A stretch of 8,424 bases of DNA from an uncultured Polyangiaceae bacterium (lineage in GTDB: Bacteria > Myxococcota_A > Polyangia > Polyangiales > Houyiibacteriaceae), in contig CAMYMX010000119.1 in assembly GCA_947259605.1 (NCBI GenBank), positions 1 through 8,424 on the forward strand, in the 5' to 3' direction. Positions 6,295-8,424 of this stretch are shown here, in pieces. Positions within the stretch are counted from its first letter, which is position 1, and each line of letters opens with the position of its first letter. A program made the translations under genes and the position numbers. The notes under the pieces were generated by a model. The model saw only the letters and a list, made by a program, of their open reading frames with translations. It did no database searches and was not told the origin of the DNA.

Positions 6295-6884
6295 ACGAAG
6301 ATGATGTCCCCGGCCGCAACTTCGATGTCTGCCGCCTGGCCCTTTGTCACTCGCTCCACAGGAACACGATAGCGAATGATCTCGCCATCGGCTCGCCGCG
6401 TGACGACGGTTGCATTGCGGTCGGCAAGTGACGAGAACCCTCCTGCCATGCTGATCGCTTGTACCACTGTCATTCCCGGCACGAGCGCAAAAGCACCTGG
6501 GTTTGCCACTGCACCCACCACGCTCACGCGCTTGGAGACGTACTCCTCGACGTAGACGGAAACATGTGGGGCGCGCAGCAAGTCTCGCTCGACGAGCTCG
6601 GACTGGATTTTCTGCGCCACTTCGGTCGGCTCCAGGCCGCTGACGTGAACTGCGCCGAGGAGCGGAAAATTGATCGTGCCATCTGGGGCCACTTGTTGGC
6701 TCCCCGTCATCGCCTCCTCGCCGTAGACCCGCACCGAAAACACGTCACCCGGCCCGAAGGTCGTGTCGTCGGTTGCAGGCGGTGGCACCTCGGTGGCTTG
6801 CAGCCCGCGCTTGCTGCATGCAGACGATCCGAAGGCAAAGAACGCCAGCGCACCGATCAGTAGAAGACGCGAAGACCAAGCCAT
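6276..6884 (-). CDS. short outer-membrane polysaccharide export (OPX) lipoprotein
   Basis: This 202-residue periplasmic or outer-membrane-attached OPX protein has a polysaccharide export (PES) domain at about residues 43-115 (from FGPGDVFSVRVYG, through PDGTINFPLLGAV). One SLBB-type domain follows at about 118-175 (VVGAVANPGAFALVPGMTVVQAI). The protein ends immediately at GDIIFVPERMF. A hydrophobic signal (residues 5-19) precedes Cys23; the lipobox SSAC lacks the usual Leu at -3, so lipidation is likely but not certain. Unlike Wza, it has no further SLBB repeats and no C-terminal amphipathic helix to span the outer membrane, so it probably needs a separate barrel. That fits the adjacent beta-barrel gene, whose 3' end it overlaps by 28 bases in another frame. 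AGAGG (6897-6893), eight bases before ATG 6884, supports the start. By family it guides polymer from the inner-membrane co-polymerase to the outer-membrane pore. It resembles M. xanthus EpsY in organisation. Confidence 0.9.
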   Translation of the reverse strand: MAWSSRLLLIGALAFFAFGSSACSKRGLQATEVPPPATDDTTFGPGDVFSVRVYGEEAMTGSQQVAPDGTINFPLLGAVHVSGLEPTEVAQKIQSELVERDLLRAPHVSVYVEEYVSKRVSVVGAVANPGAFALVPGMTVVQAISMAGGFSSLADRNATVVTRRADGEIIRYRVPVERVTKGQAADIEVAAGDIIFVPERMF

Positions 6885-8185
6885 GCTTCAAACCTCTGAT
6901 AGCTGGCGACCGGATCGATCAGCGGGTCCAGTTCGGTGTAGCGGAAGTCCGTGAGGTCCGCCAAATATCCTAGGTCGGCAAACAGAGCGAGCCAGGGCTT
7001 GAATCGATACTCGCCAAAGATCCCGACGTAGATCCGCGTGCCTTGTCGGAACGGTTCGCTACCGAGTATCGTTCCATCCGGGCTCAGCGCTAGGCCCGTC
7101 TTGTAAAACGAAGCCCAGGCCTTCACCCCCAACTGGAGCGCGCCCATCAGCGTGAACGTCGTCTCTGCGTGCAACCGGTTGACGAGCACGAAGTTGCCGA
7201 TGTAGGACGGGCGGACATCGCGATCATAGCCGAGCGAAAGACCGATCGTGGGACGAGCTTGCCAGCGCAAGTCGACGCGGGCGATGACGTCATCGTAGTT
7301 CTGTCCGATTGTGTAAAACCCGGCGGCATATCCAAGCATGGCGGTGAGCGAGAAGCGTTCGGTGATGGCCCCGTTGTATCCGATCATGTTCGAGACGCGG
7401 TTGTTCTTGGACAGCAAGGTCGGCGAGGTCAGAATCTCTCCGGGGTTCACGAACTCCTGGTTTGCGTATTCGACGGTGTAGACCAGAGCCGAGGTCGGAA
7501 AGAACAGCCAGCTGAAGCTCGCCGGCACCCGATGGGTGATGTTGTTGCCGTACCCGTAGGCGTTCGCGTCGAAGAACGCGAGCGAGTTGGTGTAGCCGAG
7601 CGTCCCCTCGAGCACTTGGCTCTTGCTTCGGCCAACCAGGTCGAGCGACGCCGTGTTGAGGTTTCGGCCGTAGCTGATGGTGGGTCCTTGCGGTGTATTC
7701 GGGTCCGAGAACGGCCTCACCATGCGCCGGAACACGTCACTGATGACCAGGCTGAAGACCTTGGAAGGATTGTAAGAAAAGTTGATGTGCCCATCTGCTC
7801 CGACGGCGTCGCGGACGCGGTCGGTGAAGTAGTGCAAGTAGTCCGCCCCAATACCACCCCGAAATTGGATTTTCTGGGGCTCCGCGGCGTTTGCATCGCC
7901 TTCGCGCTGGCGGACGCTTCCTTCGGTGGCAATGTCGAGATAGCCCTGGACGAGCAGGATGAACGATGGCTCTCGGTCAGAGTCCTGAAGGAACACGTTG
8001 GAGTCGTAGCCGCCTCCGACGGCAAGACCGGGGTGGAGCACGAGCCGTCCGACCTTGAAGCCTGGGCCCTCCCGCGCTGCACGGTCGGCGTCAAAGACCT
8101 GCGCGCCAGCCCTTGCGCTCAGCAACGCCGTGCCCAAGACGGCTGTAAAAGCCAGAGCAAGCCCTAACTTCGAGCAACCGCGCAT
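6857..8185 (-). CDS. outer-membrane beta-barrel protein, probable polysaccharide translocon partner
   Basis: The product has 442 residues. A Sec signal peptide (hydrophobic from about residue 7 to 23) probably ends at AGA|Q, after residue 28. The mature protein is rich in alternating polar/hydrophobic, aromatic-edged strands (for example IQFRGGIGADYLHYF, RIYVGIFGEYRFK, LALFADLGYLADL). It ends in FEAWLGLRVFY, with the C-terminal aromatic typical of barrels folded by the BAM machinery. PGLAVGGGYDSNVF (52-65) matches the opening motif of a family of outer-membrane barrels often found in exopolysaccharide loci. Length and strand density would allow about 16-18 strands, but I have not modelled it. 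The OPX gene begins inside its last codons, so the two are co-translated and probably act together as an export pore, as EpsX does with EpsY in Myxococcus. ATG 8185 is preceded by AAGGG and a G-run. Its function is inferred from context; the barrel itself is well supported. Confidence 0.82.
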   Translation of the reverse strand: MRGCSKLGLALAFTAVLGTALLSARAGAQVFDADRAAREGPGFKVGRLVLHPGLAVGGGYDSNVFLQDSDREPSFILLVQGYLDIATEGSVRQREGDANAAEPQKIQFRGGIGADYLHYFTDRVRDAVGADGHINFSYNPSKVFSLVISDVFRRMVRPFSDPNTPQGPTISYGRNLNTASLDLVGRSKSQVLEGTLGYTNSLAFFDANAYGYGNNITHRVPASFSWLFFPTSALVYTVEYANQEFVNPGEILTSPTLLSKNNRVSNMIGYNGAITERFSLTAMLGYAAGFYTIGQNYDDVIARVDLRWQARPTIGLSLGYDRDVRPSYIGNFVLVNRLHAETTFTLMGALQLGVKAWASFYKTGLALSPDGTILGSEPFRQGTRIYVGIFGEYRFKPWLALFADLGYLADLTDFRYTELDPLIDPVASYQRFEAWLGLRVFY

Positions 8186-8227
8186 GATCCCTTGTTCCCC
8201 CCACCCATACGAACACCAATCCGCTGG
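8186..8227 (-). promoter_or_regulatory. short spacer and ribosome binding site before the barrel gene
   Basis: Only 42 bases separate the stop of the upstream partial gene from the barrel ATG. On the minus strand a G-run with GGGGGGAA (8202-8195) and AAGGG (8193-8189) precede the start. I see no clear hairpin terminator or strong promoter, so the barrel and OPX genes may be co-transcribed with the partial upstream gene. A promoter inside the upstream coding region cannot be excluded. Confidence 0.4.
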
Positions 8228-8424
8228 TTAGCTGACTCCACTGACTGGTGGCGGGATAAATGGGATCGGCCAGTCCGGCACGGTGTCGATCACGACAGGA
8301 TTATCATCGGGGACGAAGAGGTCGACTTCTTCTCTCACCTGCGTCTCGCCCGTGTCGAAAAGGTCTTGCCCCACGCACTGGTTCGCGGCCTGGGTCAGAG
8401 CCTTGAACTTCTGGGAGAGGACGC
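8228..8424 (-). CDS. hypothetical protein, C-terminal 64 residues (runs off the window)
   Basis: The minus-strand frame entering at base 8422 is open to a TAA at 8230-8228. The two other minus-strand frames hit stops within the window edge region (one after 9 codons, one after 39). Codon third positions are mostly G or C, as in the neighbouring genes. The tail contains one Cys, an acidic stretch (EEVDLFVPDD), and a proline-rich end (WPIPFIPPPVSGVS). I do not recognise a family. It is on the same strand as, and 42 bases upstream of, the beta-barrel gene, so it may belong to the same export operon. Nothing in the visible tail shows its location or function. Start and N-terminus lie outside the window. 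Confidence 0.6.
   Translation of the reverse strand, partial: VLSQKFKALTQAANQCVGQDLFDTGETQVREEVDLFVPDDNPVVIDTVPDWPIPFIPPPVSGVS

Noticed and set aside
5282..6319. Minus-strand open frame (345 codons) opposite the dehydrogenase
   Set aside because: It lies fully over a gene with many family motifs, has no recognisable domain and is typical of high-GC antisense frames.
7169..8167. Long plus-strand open frame (332 codons) antisense to almost the whole beta-barrel gene
   Set aside because: The minus-strand frame has a signal peptide, barrel strands and a C-terminal aromatic. The antisense product is a featureless Val/Glu/Arg/Gly mix, as expected from a GC-rich codon shadow.
1..8424. CRISPR arrays, insertion sequences, tRNA or rRNA genes, integrase or phage genes
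   Set aside because: I looked for regular repeats, transposase motifs, terminal inverted repeats and cloverleaf-like segments and saw none. The window is almost fully coded by polysaccharide genes.

Overview
The window is a high-GC stretch (roughly low-to-mid 60s % by eye) of a Gram-negative chromosome. It holds nucleotide-sugar genes for a surface polysaccharide and the outer-membrane part of an export apparatus. Two features point to a myxobacterium-like lineage (Myxococcota / former Deltaproteobacteria): a short OPX protein encoded next to an outer-membrane beta-barrel, and G/C-rich third codon positions. No rRNA or other marker gene is present, so this placement is an inference.

Layout. 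Positions 1-140 hold no confident gene; at most the tail of a plus-strand gene lies there, followed by two dyad-symmetric elements. A minus-strand sugar-1-phosphate nucleotidyltransferase (141-1061) is divergent from a tight plus-strand operon of four genes (1145-6271): a UDP-glucuronate 4-epimerase-like SDR, a membrane-anchored WbpM/CapD-type NDP-HexNAc dehydratase, a GalE-like 4-epimerase, and a WbpO/TviB-type UDP-HexNAc 6-dehydrogenase. Each junction in this operon is a 4-nt stop/start overlap (ATGA, TTGA, ATGA), which suggests translational coupling. The operon converges, with only 4 nt between stop codons, on a minus-strand group: a hypothetical gene entering from the right edge (ending at 8228), a 442-residue beta-barrel (8185-6857), and a 202-residue OPX lipoprotein (6884-6276) whose start overlaps the barrel gene by 28 nt. 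A 10-bp hairpin spans both stop codons at the convergent junction.

How the genes fit together. The plus-strand enzymes would make cytoplasmic UDP-sugar donors: 4-keto-6-deoxy-HexNAc derivatives through the dehydratase, HexNAc uronic acids through the dehydrogenase, and gluco/galacto epimers of these or of UDP-GlcUA. The minus-strand pair would export the finished polymer across the outer membrane. No glycosyltransferase, Wzx flippase, Wzy polymerase, Wzc-type co-polymerase or tyrosine kinase lies inside the window, so those parts must be encoded elsewhere, possibly just outside.

The most noteworthy element is the OPX/beta-barrel pair. The OPX protein stops right after its SLBB region and has no C-terminal outer-membrane helix of the Wza kind. 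This matches the composite OPX/beta-barrel translocon known from Myxococcus xanthus (EpsY/EpsX). I did not find a system that is clearly without precedent.
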